From: Alteromonas halophila
GTDB lineage: Bacteria; Pseudomonadota; Gammaproteobacteria; Enterobacterales; Alteromonadaceae
Direction of reading: 5' to 3'
Assembly (NCBI RefSeq): GCF_014651815.1
Contig: NZ_BMXP01000003.1
Span: 62,001 to 126,000, forward strand
DNA length: 64,000 nt
Shown piece after piece: positions 54,446 through 62,246 of this stretch. Positions within the stretch are counted from its first letter, which is position 1; each line of letters begins with the position of its first letter. The notes under the pieces are model-generated. The model worked only from the letters and a program-made list of their open reading frames with translations, ran no database searches and was not told where the DNA came from. The position numbers were made by a program, and so were the translations under genes.

Positions 54446-55699
54446 ATGAGACGAAAATCACTTTTCAGACAACAGGCAATCGATCATCAGCAACAGCGTC
54501 TGCCGGGCGATGTGCTGTTAATTCCCCGCTTATCTTATGCCGTTGTCACCGGGATCATACTGACCTGGCTGGGTGCACTGGTCTACTTTCTGTGTACACA
54601 CAACTACAGCCGGCACGCCACCGTCACCGGGTGGCTGGAACCCGAGCGTGGCGAAATACGCACGTTTGCACAACGTCAGGGGACTGTAACCCGTCTGCTT
54701 GTTACACAGGGGGAGCGTGTGGAGGCGGGAACGCCTATCCTTGAGCTGGACGTGACCGCGCCATTATTAAGTGGTGCCAGTACGCAGGGCGAGCAAATTG
54801 AACAGCTTCAGGAGCAGGTGGCACGTCTTGAAACACAGCAAACGCATGGCACCAGCCTGTTTAAACAGCAGCGCAATGCCGCTCAGCGCAAGCTGACTTT
54901 ACTCACCCAGGACTTAGAAACCCTCTCAACCATGATGACCCTGGCCAGTCAGCGCCTCGAGCTTGCTGAAACCCGCCATAGAAGTATGCGCCTGTTGTCT
55001 GACGACGGGTATATTTCAGCCCGGGAACTGTCGCTTTCTACTGCCGAGACCTTACAGGTGCGCCAGGAATTTCAGCAACTCAAACGGGAACAAACCGCCC
55101 TGACCCGGCAATATGATGAGACGGCGTCGACGCTGCAGAGCCTGCCCGATGAGTTTGCCCGCCAGACGCTTACGCTCAACAACCAGATAAGCGATTTGCA
55201 ACAGCGAATTGTGCAGCTTCAGAGCCAGCAAAATACGGTTGTGCTCGCCTCGCGGGCTGGCATTGTCAGCCAGCTTGACGCCTATCAGGGACAGCAGCTT
55301 CGCGCAGGTCAGCTGGTTATGACCCTTGCACCGGACAATAGCAACATTGAGGCACGAATGGTGGTGCCTGTTACCGCAGCGGGTTTTCTGGCACAGGGCC
55401 AATCGGTACAGCTTCGCTATGACGCCTTTCCGTTTCAGAAATACGGACTTCACAGCGGCCAGATTACCCGTATCTCCGACACGCTCATGCTGCCCGGCGA
55501 CTGGCCTGACGCGCCGGTTGTTTTCAGCGAACCGGGGTATCTGGTGCGGGTAACGCTGGATAAAGCCCAGCTTACTGCACATGGCAGTACCATTGGCCTT
55601 AAATCCGGCATGACGTTTTCTGCCGACATCCACCTTGGCCAGCGTTCGTTGCTCGAATGGTTGCTTGAGCCACTGCTGAGTATTAAAGGAAGGGTATGA
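54446..55699 (+). CDS. HlyD-family adaptor for peptide export
   Basis: A 417-residue periplasmic adaptor of a type I secretion system, CvaA-like. One transmembrane segment lies at about 28-50 (AVVTGIILTWLGALVYFL). The barrel-sandwich halves are GWLEPERGEIRTFAQRQGTVTRLLVTQGERVEAGTPILEL and SRAGIVSQLDAYQGQQLRAGQLVMTLAP; between them is a long alpha-helical hairpin (about 110-265; EQLQEQVARLETQQ, LNNQISDLQQRIVQLQ). It links the inner-membrane exporter to TolC. ATG 54446 is chosen because AGG occurs 8 bases upstream and the earlier frame codes for an unlikely Arg-rich N-terminus. Its stop overlaps the exporter start by 4 bases (ATGA). Confidence 0.93.
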   Translation: MRRKSLFRQQAIDHQQQRLPGDVLLIPRLSYAVVTGIILTWLGALVYFLCTHNYSRHATVTGWLEPERGEIRTFAQRQGTVTRLLVTQGERVEAGTPILELDVTAPLLSGASTQGEQIEQLQEQVARLETQQTHGTSLFKQQRNAAQRKLTLLTQDLETLSTMMTLASQRLELAETRHRSMRLLSDDGYISARELSLSTAETLQVRQEFQQLKREQTALTRQYDETASTLQSLPDEFARQTLTLNNQISDLQQRIVQLQSQQNTVVLASRAGIVSQLDAYQGQQLRAGQLVMTLAPDNSNIEARMVVPVTAAGFLAQGQSVQLRYDAFPFQKYGLHSGQITRISDTLMLPGDWPDAPVVFSEPGYLVRVTLDKAQLTAHGSTIGLKSGMTFSADIHLGQRSLLEWLLEPLLSIKGRV

Positions 55700-57855
55700 A
55701 CATGGCAGGGAACGAAAACGTGTCGCAGGGACTGCTGAACAGACTGACTACCGGGCGCCGGTTGCCACTGCGGTTTCAGGCTGAGTCAGCAGAATGCGGT
55801 CTGGTTTGCCTGAGTATGGTGGCCGCTTATTTTGGTGACAACACCAGCCTGACCCAGTTGCGCGAACGCTTCGCCGTATCAATGCGCGGTGCATCCCTCA
55901 AGTCGTTAATGGACATGGCCGCGTCAATGCAACTGAGCCCGCGAGCACTGAAGCTGGAAATGCAGGAATTAGACAAGCTTCGCTGCCCCGCTATTTTGCA
56001 CTGGGACATGCAACACTTCGTCGTTCTTAAAGCCGCAGAGCGCAACCGCGTCATCATTCATGATCCTGCGATTGGCCGCCGTACTCTTTCTTATGAAGAT
56101 GTATCCCGGCACTTTACCGGTGTTGCGATGGAATTACAGCCAACCCAGTCGTTCACGCCCGTACGTCAGCCTTCCCCGCTGTCGCTTTTTCGACTGTGGG
56201 ATCAGGCTCGCGGCCTTAAACGTAGCCTGCTTATTCTGTTTGTTCTGTCACTGCTGTTACAACTTGCTGCGATAGCCTCACCCTATTATTTACAGACCAT
56301 CATTGATGATGTGTTACTAAACAGCAACCGTGATTTGTTGCTGACACTGGCGATTGGCTTTGGTTTACTGCTGATGATGGAACTGCTGCTAAGCGTGCTG
56401 CGCCGAAGCCTGATCCTGTCTATGTCCACACGGCTACAACTACAGCTGTCTGCCAATGTGTTCCGGCACTTAACGCAACTGCCTATGGATTATTTTGCCA
56501 AACGCCACACCGGCGACCTGGTCTCGCGTTTTGGTGCCCTTAACCATATTCGTGAGTTTATCACGGTGGGACTGGTTACCGCCTTTCTTGATGGCCTGAC
56601 CGCCAGTCTGACGCTCGTTGTCATGTATCTCTACTCGCCGTTGCTGGCCGTCATCACGCTGGCAGCGCTGCTACTGTATCTTGCGGTAAGACTTGCGCTT
56701 TTGCCCTGGGTAAAACGGGAAACGACTGAGCGCATTGCCATGGCGGCCAGTGAACAGAGTCATTTTATTGAAACCCTGCGTGCCATTCAGCCCATTCGCC
56801 TTTACCAGCAGGATGGACGGCGGCAGAGTCAGTGGCAAAATCACCTGGTAGAAACCCTCAACCGTGATCTGCGCCTGGGAAAACTGGATATCGGTGCCAG
56901 TGCCGCCAACCAGTTGCTGTTTGGGCTTGAGCACATTGTGGTTATTTATCTTGCAGCGACCCTGGTTATGGACAGCCAGTTTACCATCGGAATGCTTTAC
57001 GCGTTTACCGCCTACAAAACCCGCTTTGCTTCATCGTTTGACAGTCTTATCACCAAACTGATTGAGTTTCGTATGCTGGGTGTGCACCTTGATCGACTGG
57101 CCGATATTGTCCTTACTCCCGCCCTTCCACCACCTGTCTCCCCCGGTATTTCTGCGTTGCCCGAACCGCAGTCAGCCGCACTGAAGGCAGAACGACTGGC
57201 ATACCGGTATGGCGAACTGGAGCCAGATGTATTCAGTAATATTTCTCTGCATGTTGCCCCTGGTACCACCGTCGCCATTGTCGGCAACAGTGGGAGTGGC
57301 AAAACGACGTTACTCAAATGTCTGATGGGATTGCTGACACCCTCTGAGGGAAAGATCCAGTTTGGTCAGCAGCAAATATCACCGAGATGTGCATTCCGCC
57401 ATCTGTTCGCTTCAGTGATGCAGGACGACACCTGTATGAATGGCACGCTGATTCAGAACATTGCCTGCTTTGATGAGCCACCGCAATTAGAAAAAGTCGC
57501 TCAGGCCGCGCAGCTTGCCTGTCTGCATGATGAGATTATGCGCATGCCCATGCAGTATCAGACACTGATAGGCGATATGGGGAGCGCACTTTCAGGTGGT
57601 CAGCGTCAACGCCTGCTGCTGGCCCGCGCATTATATCGTGAGCCTGCCGTCCTGTTTCTTGATGAGGCCAGCAGTCAACTGGATATCGACAACGAAGCAC
57701 AAATTAACCGCCATTTGAAGTCAATGGCGATCACCCGGATTGTCGTGGCACACCGCCCGCAAACCATCGCAATGGCCGACCAGATTTACTCACTTTCCAG
57801 TGAGGGGCTGACGCGACTTGACCGTTCTGCCATACCCGGTATTGCAGACACTTAA
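55696..57855 (+). CDS. C39-peptidase-containing ABC exporter (CvaB/PCAT type)
   Basis: A 719-residue exporter that trims and exports double-glycine-leader peptides. The N-terminal C39 peptidase (about 28-150) has its Cys in ESAECGLVCLSMVAAYFG, His in WDMQHFVVLKA and Asp in IIHDPAIG. Six transmembrane segments follow (about 170-440, with PMDYFAKRHTGDLVSRF as coupling region). The ATPase has Walker A GNSGSGKTTLLK, the signature LSGGQRQRLLLARAL and Walker B AVLFLDEASS. It overlaps the adaptor gene and precedes the LuxR-type gene and the precursor by 20 and 365 bases. The precursor's VSGA site is the likely cleavage point. Confidence 0.96.
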   Translation: MNMAGNENVSQGLLNRLTTGRRLPLRFQAESAECGLVCLSMVAAYFGDNTSLTQLRERFAVSMRGASLKSLMDMAASMQLSPRALKLEMQELDKLRCPAILHWDMQHFVVLKAAERNRVIIHDPAIGRRTLSYEDVSRHFTGVAMELQPTQSFTPVRQPSPLSLFRLWDQARGLKRSLLILFVLSLLLQLAAIASPYYLQTIIDDVLLNSNRDLLLTLAIGFGLLLMMELLLSVLRRSLILSMSTRLQLQLSANVFRHLTQLPMDYFAKRHTGDLVSRFGALNHIREFITVGLVTAFLDGLTASLTLVVMYLYSPLLAVITLAALLLYLAVRLALLPWVKRETTERIAMAASEQSHFIETLRAIQPIRLYQQDGRRQSQWQNHLVETLNRDLRLGKLDIGASAANQLLFGLEHIVVIYLAATLVMDSQFTIGMLYAFTAYKTRFASSFDSLITKLIEFRMLGVHLDRLADIVLTPALPPPVSPGISALPEPQSAALKAERLAYRYGELEPDVFSNISLHVAPGTTVAIVGNSGSGKTTLLKCLMGLLTPSEGKIQFGQQQISPRCAFRHLFASVMQDDTCMNGTLIQNIACFDEPPQLEKVAQAAQLACLHDEIMRMPMQYQTLIGDMGSALSGGQRQRLLLARALYREPAVLFLDEASSQLDIDNEAQINRHLKSMAITRIVVAHRPQTIAMADQIYSLSSEGLTRLDRSAIPGIADT

Positions 57856-57875
57856 CCCAGCATAAGGAGATACGT

Positions 57876-58115
57876 ATGTATCCGTTAAATGAGAAGGAGT
57901 TGCCCCTGTCACAACTGTCCAGACGTGAACTGCAGGTGGCACGAAAAATCATGGAAGGTCTGCCCAACAAGGCAATTGCCGCAGACTTGTTCATTAGCGA
58001 GCGCACGGTGAAGTTTCACTGCGCCAATATCTATCGCAAACTGGCGATACCTAATCGCGCTGCATTGATGGCCGCTTACTTTCGGTCGCTGTACATCCCA
58101 TCAAGCGCAGCCTGA
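57876..58115 (+). CDS. GerE/LuxR-type DNA-binding protein without receiver
   Basis: A 79-residue protein that is nearly all LuxR helix-turn-helix: LSRRELQVARKIMEGLPNKAIAADLFISERTVKFHCANIYRKLAIPNRAALMAAYF. There is no receiver or ligand domain, so it may act by binding DNA constitutively or by pairing with another protein. It lies between the exporter and the precursor gene, and its ribosome-binding region TAAGGAGATAC (57863-57873) is identical to that of the precursor. A pathway-specific regulator of the peptide cluster is the best guess. Confidence 0.85.
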   Translation: MYPLNEKELPLSQLSRRELQVARKIMEGLPNKAIAADLFISERTVKFHCANIYRKLAIPNRAALMAAYFRSLYIPSSAA

Positions 58116-58153
58116 CAGAACCATACACACCTGTTTACGGGTGATGATATGCA

Positions 58154-58195
58154 GGGCTGCATGGTGTAGCCCGCCCTTAACCGGCAATGATGCCG
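58154..58195 (+). promoter_or_regulatory. Paired hairpins before the precursor gene
   Basis: GGGCT (58154-58158) / AGCCC (58168-58172) and CGGCA (58182-58186) / TGCCG (58191-58195) form two small stem-loops in the 105-nt gap before the precursor. They may slow decay or mark an RNase site that sets precursor mRNA apart. Confidence 0.35.
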
Positions 58196-58220
58196 TAACG
58201 ACATAAATAAGGAGATACTT

Positions 58221-58394
58221 ATGTCAGCTATTACTACTCCCCAGCAAGACCTGACCCACGACGACATTGAGCACGTCAGCGGTGCCGCGTTTATTCCCTT
58301 TCCCCTGCCTGATGTTACGGTTAGACCACCGGTCTACACCACCCAGGCAATAGGTGAAGACGGTGGCGAATACCCACCTGAAGTCCTGTACTAA
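58221..58394 (+). CDS. Candidate graspetide precursor peptide
   Basis: A 57-codon frame from ATG 58221 to TAA 58392-58394, with AAGGAG 6 bases upstream. The leader is about MSAITTPQQDLTHDDIEHVSGA: LTHDDIEHVSG has the LxxxELxxVxGG-like pattern of double-glycine leaders, and the C39 exporter would cut after Ala22. The core (23-57, AFIPFPLPDVTVRPPVY then TTQAIGEDGGEYPPEVLY) is Pro-rich and contains Thr40-Thr41 and Glu46-Asp47 as TTxxxxED. In plesiocin-type graspetides TTxxxxEE marks two nested side-chain ester links. An ATP-grasp gene follows 40 bases later. No similar peptide is known to me, so the product is predicted, not shown. Confidence 0.75.
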   Translation: MSAITTPQQDLTHDDIEHVSGAAFIPFPLPDVTVRPPVYTTQAIGEDGGEYPPEVLY

Positions 58395-58402
58395 CAGTGG
58401 TT

Positions 58403-58426
58403 GGCCACACCGTTCAAGGTGTGGCC
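58403..58426 (+). promoter_or_regulatory. Strong hairpin between precursor and ATP-grasp genes
   Basis: GGCCACACC (58403-58411) and GGTGTGGCC (58418-58426) form a perfect 9-bp stem with a 6-nt loop, 8 bases after the precursor stop and 8 before the enzyme start. No T tract follows. It looks like an intercistronic hairpin that protects precursor mRNA and lowers enzyme expression, common in peptide operons where the precursor is needed in excess. Confidence 0.7.
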
Positions 58427-58434
58427 GTATACAG

Positions 58435-59337
58435 ATGATCATTTTACTTGGCTCAGAGACCGACCCACAAATCCGCCACCTGTACAATCGTCTGCTCGAA
58501 CGCGGGCAAACGCCCTGGGCACTCGATACGCAACAGTTTGGCTGTCAGTGGACTTTATCCTTTCTTCCGGATAGCGCTGTCGGGGCCATTGAATGCACAA
58601 ATCAGCGCGTTCCCTGGACCCACATCACAGCAGTGTACTGGCACCAGTACAGGCCACCCGCGGGAACACAGGATAGTGCCCGCAGCCATATGATGGACCA
58701 TGTAAGCACACTGCAAAGCTGGTTTCGTTGCCCGGCAATACACTGGGTGAATGGCATTGATGCGATCCGTTATCATCAGTGTAAGCCCATACAACTTCAG
58801 CACGCCAGACAACTGGGTGTCCAGATTCCGGCTACCTGGATAGGCAATAACAGTGAGAGCGCCCTGGCGTTTGCCCGTGACCATCAGACACTGATAGTAA
58901 AACCGGTGCATGGCGGTGAGACCGCCACCCGTTTAAACAGCCAGGATACTGAGCGGCTTTGCGCGCGGCTTGCCCTGTCACCCGCCACCGTGCAGGCCTG
59001 CATACCCGGCACCAATATTCGAACCTATGTGATTGGCGAAAAGGTTTTTCACTTTGCCCTGGATACCACGCACACTGATTTTCGCACCGATACCACGGTT
59101 GTACCGGAAGTGGCTAGCGCGCCTGACGCTGTAACCCAGCAAGCAAAGGCAATATGTCGTGCATTCGGCATGCACTGGTGTGCCATCGACTGGCGGCGAA
59201 CAGGCGATAATACTTACTACTTTCTGGAAGCTAACCCCTGCCCTTACTTTCTGTATGTAGAAAACACTACGGGTGTGGATTTGAGCGGCGCATTGATGAC
59301 CTTGCTGATAAGTCGCGATAAACAAAAAAGCCCCTGA
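58435..59337 (+). CDS. ATP-grasp ligase, candidate graspetide maturase
   Basis: A 300-residue protein of the ATP-grasp fold (MIILLGSETDPQIRHLYNRLLERG at the N-terminus; LIVKPVHGGETATRLN nucleotide-loop region; TYVIGEKVFHFAL; IDWRRTGDNTYYFLEANPCPYFLYVENTTG with the metal-binding acidic Glu/Asn-Pro). Length and order resemble the maturases MdnC and PsnB, which form ester or amide links between side chains in microviridins and plesiocin; RimK-type ligases are the alternative. The neighbouring precursor with TTxxxxED supports the maturase role. The start ATG 58435 has only a weak ribosome-binding site and is right behind a hairpin. It ends the operon. Confidence 0.8.
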   Translation: MIILLGSETDPQIRHLYNRLLERGQTPWALDTQQFGCQWTLSFLPDSAVGAIECTNQRVPWTHITAVYWHQYRPPAGTQDSARSHMMDHVSTLQSWFRCPAIHWVNGIDAIRYHQCKPIQLQHARQLGVQIPATWIGNNSESALAFARDHQTLIVKPVHGGETATRLNSQDTERLCARLALSPATVQACIPGTNIRTYVIGEKVFHFALDTTHTDFRTDTTVVPEVASAPDAVTQQAKAICRAFGMHWCAIDWRRTGDNTYYFLEANPCPYFLYVENTTGVDLSGALMTLLISRDKQKSP

Positions 59338-59354
59338 TAAATACCAGGGGCTTT
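59327..59354. terminator. Bidirectional terminator between maturase and hslU
   Basis: AAAGCCCCTG (59327-59336) and CAGGGGCTTT (59345-59354) form a 10-bp stem with an 8-nt loop. On the minus strand it is followed by a run of six T and ends hslVU transcription well; on the plus strand the T run is short. The maturase stop codon lies within the loop region. Confidence 0.85.
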
Positions 59355-59374
59355 GACAGACATTCGCGCTGTTT

Positions 59375-60706
59375 TTAAAGAATGAAGCGTGACAGATCGT
59401 CGTCTTCTATCAGTGAGTCAAGATGCGCGTTAACATAGTCTGCATCAACCACCAGCGATTCGCCGGTTTTCTCAGAGGCGTCGTAAGAAATATCCTCCAT
59501 CAGACGCTCCAGCACGGTATGCAGGCGCCGCGCACCGATATTTTCGGTTCGCTCGTTAACCTGCCAGGCGGCTTCGGCAATCCGCTGAATACCCGACTCC
59601 TCGAATTTCACATCCACGCCTTCTGTTTTCATTAACGCAATGTACTGCGCCGTGAGTGACGCATTGGGCTCGGTCAGGATCCGCTTGAAGTCTTCAACCT
59701 TCAGCGCCTGTAGCTCTACCCGAATTGGCAGACGGCCCTGAAGCTCAGGGATCAGATCCGACGGCTTACTCATCTGGAACGCACCGGAGGCGATAAACAG
59801 AATGTGGTCGGTTTTCACCATGCCGTGCTTGGTTGACACGGTAGAGCCTTCAACCAGCGGCAGCAGGTCGCGCTGCACCCCTTCGCGGGACACGTCGCCG
59901 GAGGTATTGCCTTCGCGCTTACAGATTTTGTCAATTTCATCGACAAACACAATGCCGTGCTGCTCTACAGCTTCGATGGCCTTTTCTTTCAAATCGTCCT
60001 GATTCACCAGACGCGCCGCCTCTTCTTCAATCAGCAGCTTGTAAGCTTCTTTGATTTTCAGCTTTTTCTTTTTCGATGACTGTGAGCCAGATAAGTTCTG
60101 GAACATGCCCTGCAGCTGGTTTGTCATCTCTTCCATACCAGGCGGTGCCATGATCTCCACACCCATTTGCGGCTGTGCGATATCAATCTCAATTTCTTTA
60201 TCGTCCAGCTGGCCTTCGCGCAACTTCTTACGGAAATTCTGGCGCGTGCCCCGGTCTTCGACGTCTTCTTTTTTGCCCCAGGCGTCTTCCGGTGGCGGCA
60301 ACAATACGTCTAAAATTCGCTCTTCCGCTGCTTCTTCAGCCCGGTAGCGAACCTTCTTCATTTCCTGTTCCTTGGTTAGCTTGACGGCTATATCAGTAAG
60401 ATCGCGGATAATCGACTCCACTTCCTTACCTACATAGCCAACTTCTGTGAACTTGGTCGCTTCGATTTTTAAAAACGGCGCATTTGCCAGTTTCGCCAGC
60501 CGGCGGGCAATTTCCGTTTTTCCGACGCCGGTCGGGCCTATCATCAGAATATTTTTAGGCGTCACTTCCTGGCGCAGCTCTGGTTCAAGCTGCATGCGGC
60601 GCCAGCGGTTTCTCAATGCAATAGAAACCGCACGTTTCGCCCCTTGCTGACCGATAATATGGCGGTCAAGTTCATGAACTATTTCTCTTGGTGTCATCTC
60701 AGACAT
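59375..60706 (-). CDS. hslU: HslU, ATPase of the HslVU protease
   Basis: A 443-residue AAA+ unfoldase. [20 protein letters not shown] opens the protein; Walker A is [13 protein letters not shown]; Walker B is [14 protein letters not shown]; the I domain lies between them (about 110-240); the C-terminal peptide DDDLSRFIL docks into HslV. It unfolds substrates for HslV with ATP. It follows hslV by 55 bases and precedes the terminator. Confidence 0.97.
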   Translation of the reverse strand: MSEMTPREIVHELDRHIIGQQGAKRAVSIALRNRWRRMQLEPELRQEVTPKNILMIGPTGVGKTEIARRLAKLANAPFLKIEATKFTEVGYVGKEVESIIRDLTDIAVKLTKEQEMKKVRYRAEEAAEERILDVLLPPPEDAWGKKEDVEDRGTRQNFRKKLREGQLDDKEIEIDIAQPQMGVEIMAPPGMEEMTNQLQGMFQNLSGSQSSKKKKLKIKEAYKLLIEEEAARLVNQDDLKEKAIEAVEQHGIVFVDEIDKICKREGNTSGDVSREGVQRDLLPLVEGSTVSTKHGMVKTDHILFIASGAFQMSKPSDLIPELQGRLPIRVELQALKVEDFKRILTEPNASLTAQYIALMKTEGVDVKFEESGIQRIAEAAWQVNERTENIGARRLHTVLERLMEDISYDASEKTGESLVVDADYVNAHLDSLIEDDDLSRFIL

Positions 60707-60761
60707 GCAAAACCCTTATTTTTTCTCGCGGCCAGCGGCCACGCAGCGACCTGTGTTGTCG

Positions 60762-61286
60762 CTAGTAATCCAGTACTTCAATTGTTTGATTCTGATTGGT
60801 GTATACGCAAATATCACCCGCAATGCTCAGACTTTTCTCAGCGATTTCTTTGGCTGACAGCTCGGTGTTGGCCAGTAACGCTGTGGCTGCTGACTGGGCA
60901 TAAGGCCCCCCTGAGCCAATGGCAATCAAATCCTGCTCAGGCTGCACCACGTCACCGTTTCCGGTAATGATAAACGACGCGGTTTCATCTGCGACCGCAA
61001 GCAGCGCTTCCAGCCGCCGTAAATGACGGTCCGTTCGCCAGTCTTTTGCCAGTTCGACCGCAGCGCGGGTTAAATGACCCTGATGGGTTTCCAGTTTTGC
61101 TTCGAAGCGTTCAAACAGGGTGAAGGCATCTGCCGTGCCGCCAGCGAACCCGGCCAGCACTTTGTCATTGTACAAACGGCGCACTTTGCGCGCGTTGCCT
61201 TTCATTACTGTGTTGCCAAGTGATACCTGGCCGTCACCCGCAATCACGACCTGATTGTCGCGCCTGACTGATACTATCGTTGTCAC
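60762..61286 (-). CDS. hslV: HslV, peptidase of the HslVU protease
   Basis: A 174-residue threonine peptidase related to the proteasome beta subunit. The sequence begins [20 protein letters not shown]; after Met removal Thr2 is the N-terminal nucleophile. [26 protein letters not shown] and [14 protein letters not shown] are family signatures. It forms a dodecamer with HslU caps. The gene order ftsN-hslV-hslU matches E. coli. Confidence 0.98.
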   Translation of the reverse strand: MTTIVSVRRDNQVVIAGDGQVSLGNTVMKGNARKVRRLYNDKVLAGFAGGTADAFTLFERFEAKLETHQGHLTRAAVELAKDWRTDRHLRRLEALLAVADETASFIITGNGDVVQPEQDLIAIGSGGPYAQSAATALLANTELSAKEIAEKSLSIAGDICVYTNQNQTIEVLDY

Positions 61287-61380
61287 GTTGATTCCCCGTT
61301 GTTGTGGGTACGCAGCAATGCCACGCAGGTTAACTTGATGATAGGGAAGTGGGGGGCGTTAACGTAAATTCAAGAGGCAC

Positions 61381-61401
61381 CGGGGCGGTACAACCGCCCC
61401 G
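61381..61401. terminator. Hairpin between the SPOR-domain gene and hslV
   Basis: CGGGGCGGT (61381-61389) pairs with ACCGCCCCG (61393-61401) as a 9-bp GC-rich stem with a 3-nt loop. On the minus strand it starts 10 bases after the SPOR gene stop. No T tract follows; partial termination or mRNA protection. Confidence 0.6.
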
Positions 61402-61411
61402 AATGTTAAAG

Positions 61412-61987
61412 CTACAGATTCCAGTACCAAATCTGGCAGGTAGAGATATTCACCTTGCGCAGGCTGTGTTTAGCGCGTTCAGCGTCTCGCTTGGCGTCAA
61501 ATGGCCCCAGGATCACACGAAACCATTCGCCGTTGTCACCGCTACTGGGGCGGATTTGCGCTTCCAGCCCCTGAAACGCAATTTTTGCTTTCATTTCTTC
61601 AGCCTGTGCGCGTGTCCGAAATGACGCACACTGCATCAGATAACGTTTATCTGACGCTTCCTGTTCTTTTACTTCCACTTCTACTTCATAGCCCGGCAGC
61701 GTTTTAATGTACTCCCATTCTTCTTCGGGCAATTCTGGCAATGCGTCTGGCGATGTCCTTCCAGCGCGCTCTGCAGGCGCATCCGGTGTGGTGTCAGACG
61801 CATCTTTAATTGACCACAGGAAATAACCAAAGCCAATTAACAGCATGATAACCACCACCAGCCTCGCTTTCGGGAAGGACGCCACAGGCGATGACGCTGG
61901 GGATGCCTTGCGGCTTTTACCGGTTGTTTTTTTATTCTGTTTTTTCTGTGGCGCACGACCACGGGATACATAATCTCGCTGAGCCAT
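61412..61987 (-). CDS. ftsN: FtsN-like SPOR-domain protein
   Basis: A 191-residue single-pass inner-membrane protein. The cytoplasmic N-terminus is short and basic (QRDYVSRGRAPQKKQNKKTTG); the transmembrane helix is at about 43-62 (ARLVVVIMLLIGFGYFLWSI); a SPOR domain ends the protein (about 115-190; YLMQCASFRTRAQAEEMKAKIAFQG, FRVILGPFDAKRDAERAKHSL). SPOR domains bind septal peptidoglycan stripped of stem peptides. It is shorter than E. coli FtsN (319), but its place between priA and hslV supports FtsN. ATG 61987 is chosen because the family starts MAQRDY; longer frames are not conserved. Confidence 0.88.
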   Translation of the reverse strand: MAQRDYVSRGRAPQKKQNKKTTGKSRKASPASSPVASFPKARLVVVIMLLIGFGYFLWSIKDASDTTPDAPAERAGRTSPDALPELPEEEWEYIKTLPGYEVEVEVKEQEASDKRYLMQCASFRTRAQAEEMKAKIAFQGLEAQIRPSSGDNGEWFRVILGPFDAKRDAERAKHSLRKVNISTCQIWYWNL

Positions 61988-62246
61988 AAGCAGCAACTTA
62001 CCCTTACAAATACGAATTCCTGCCATACCGATGACAATACATGTGAGTATTTCCGGCCCAAGTGTACCCACTATTGCGACGGAATGCTGCCCACAATCTC
62101 CCCATTTTTTATAAATTCTTAACCAAAGGTATCTGTGTGCTTTACTTCTGTTTGCGGGAGTCCACAAAAAACACGCCTGCGGTTACCGGTTGAGGCTGCC
62201 CTGGGGTGTGGACTGGATGTGATGCATGTTACTGGTCCGGCAGAGC

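Noticed and set aside
54250..54744. 164-codon frame at the start of the peptide export operon, considered as a second precursor or regulator
   Set aside because: It overlaps the adaptor gene in another frame, lacks a ribosome-binding site and has no leader-like pattern.
55696..58394. Class II bacteriocin (colicin V type) locus without modification
   Set aside because: Exporter and leader would fit, but the core is short, acidic and Pro-rich rather than Gly-rich and hydrophobic, and an ATP-grasp gene follows; no immunity protein is seen.
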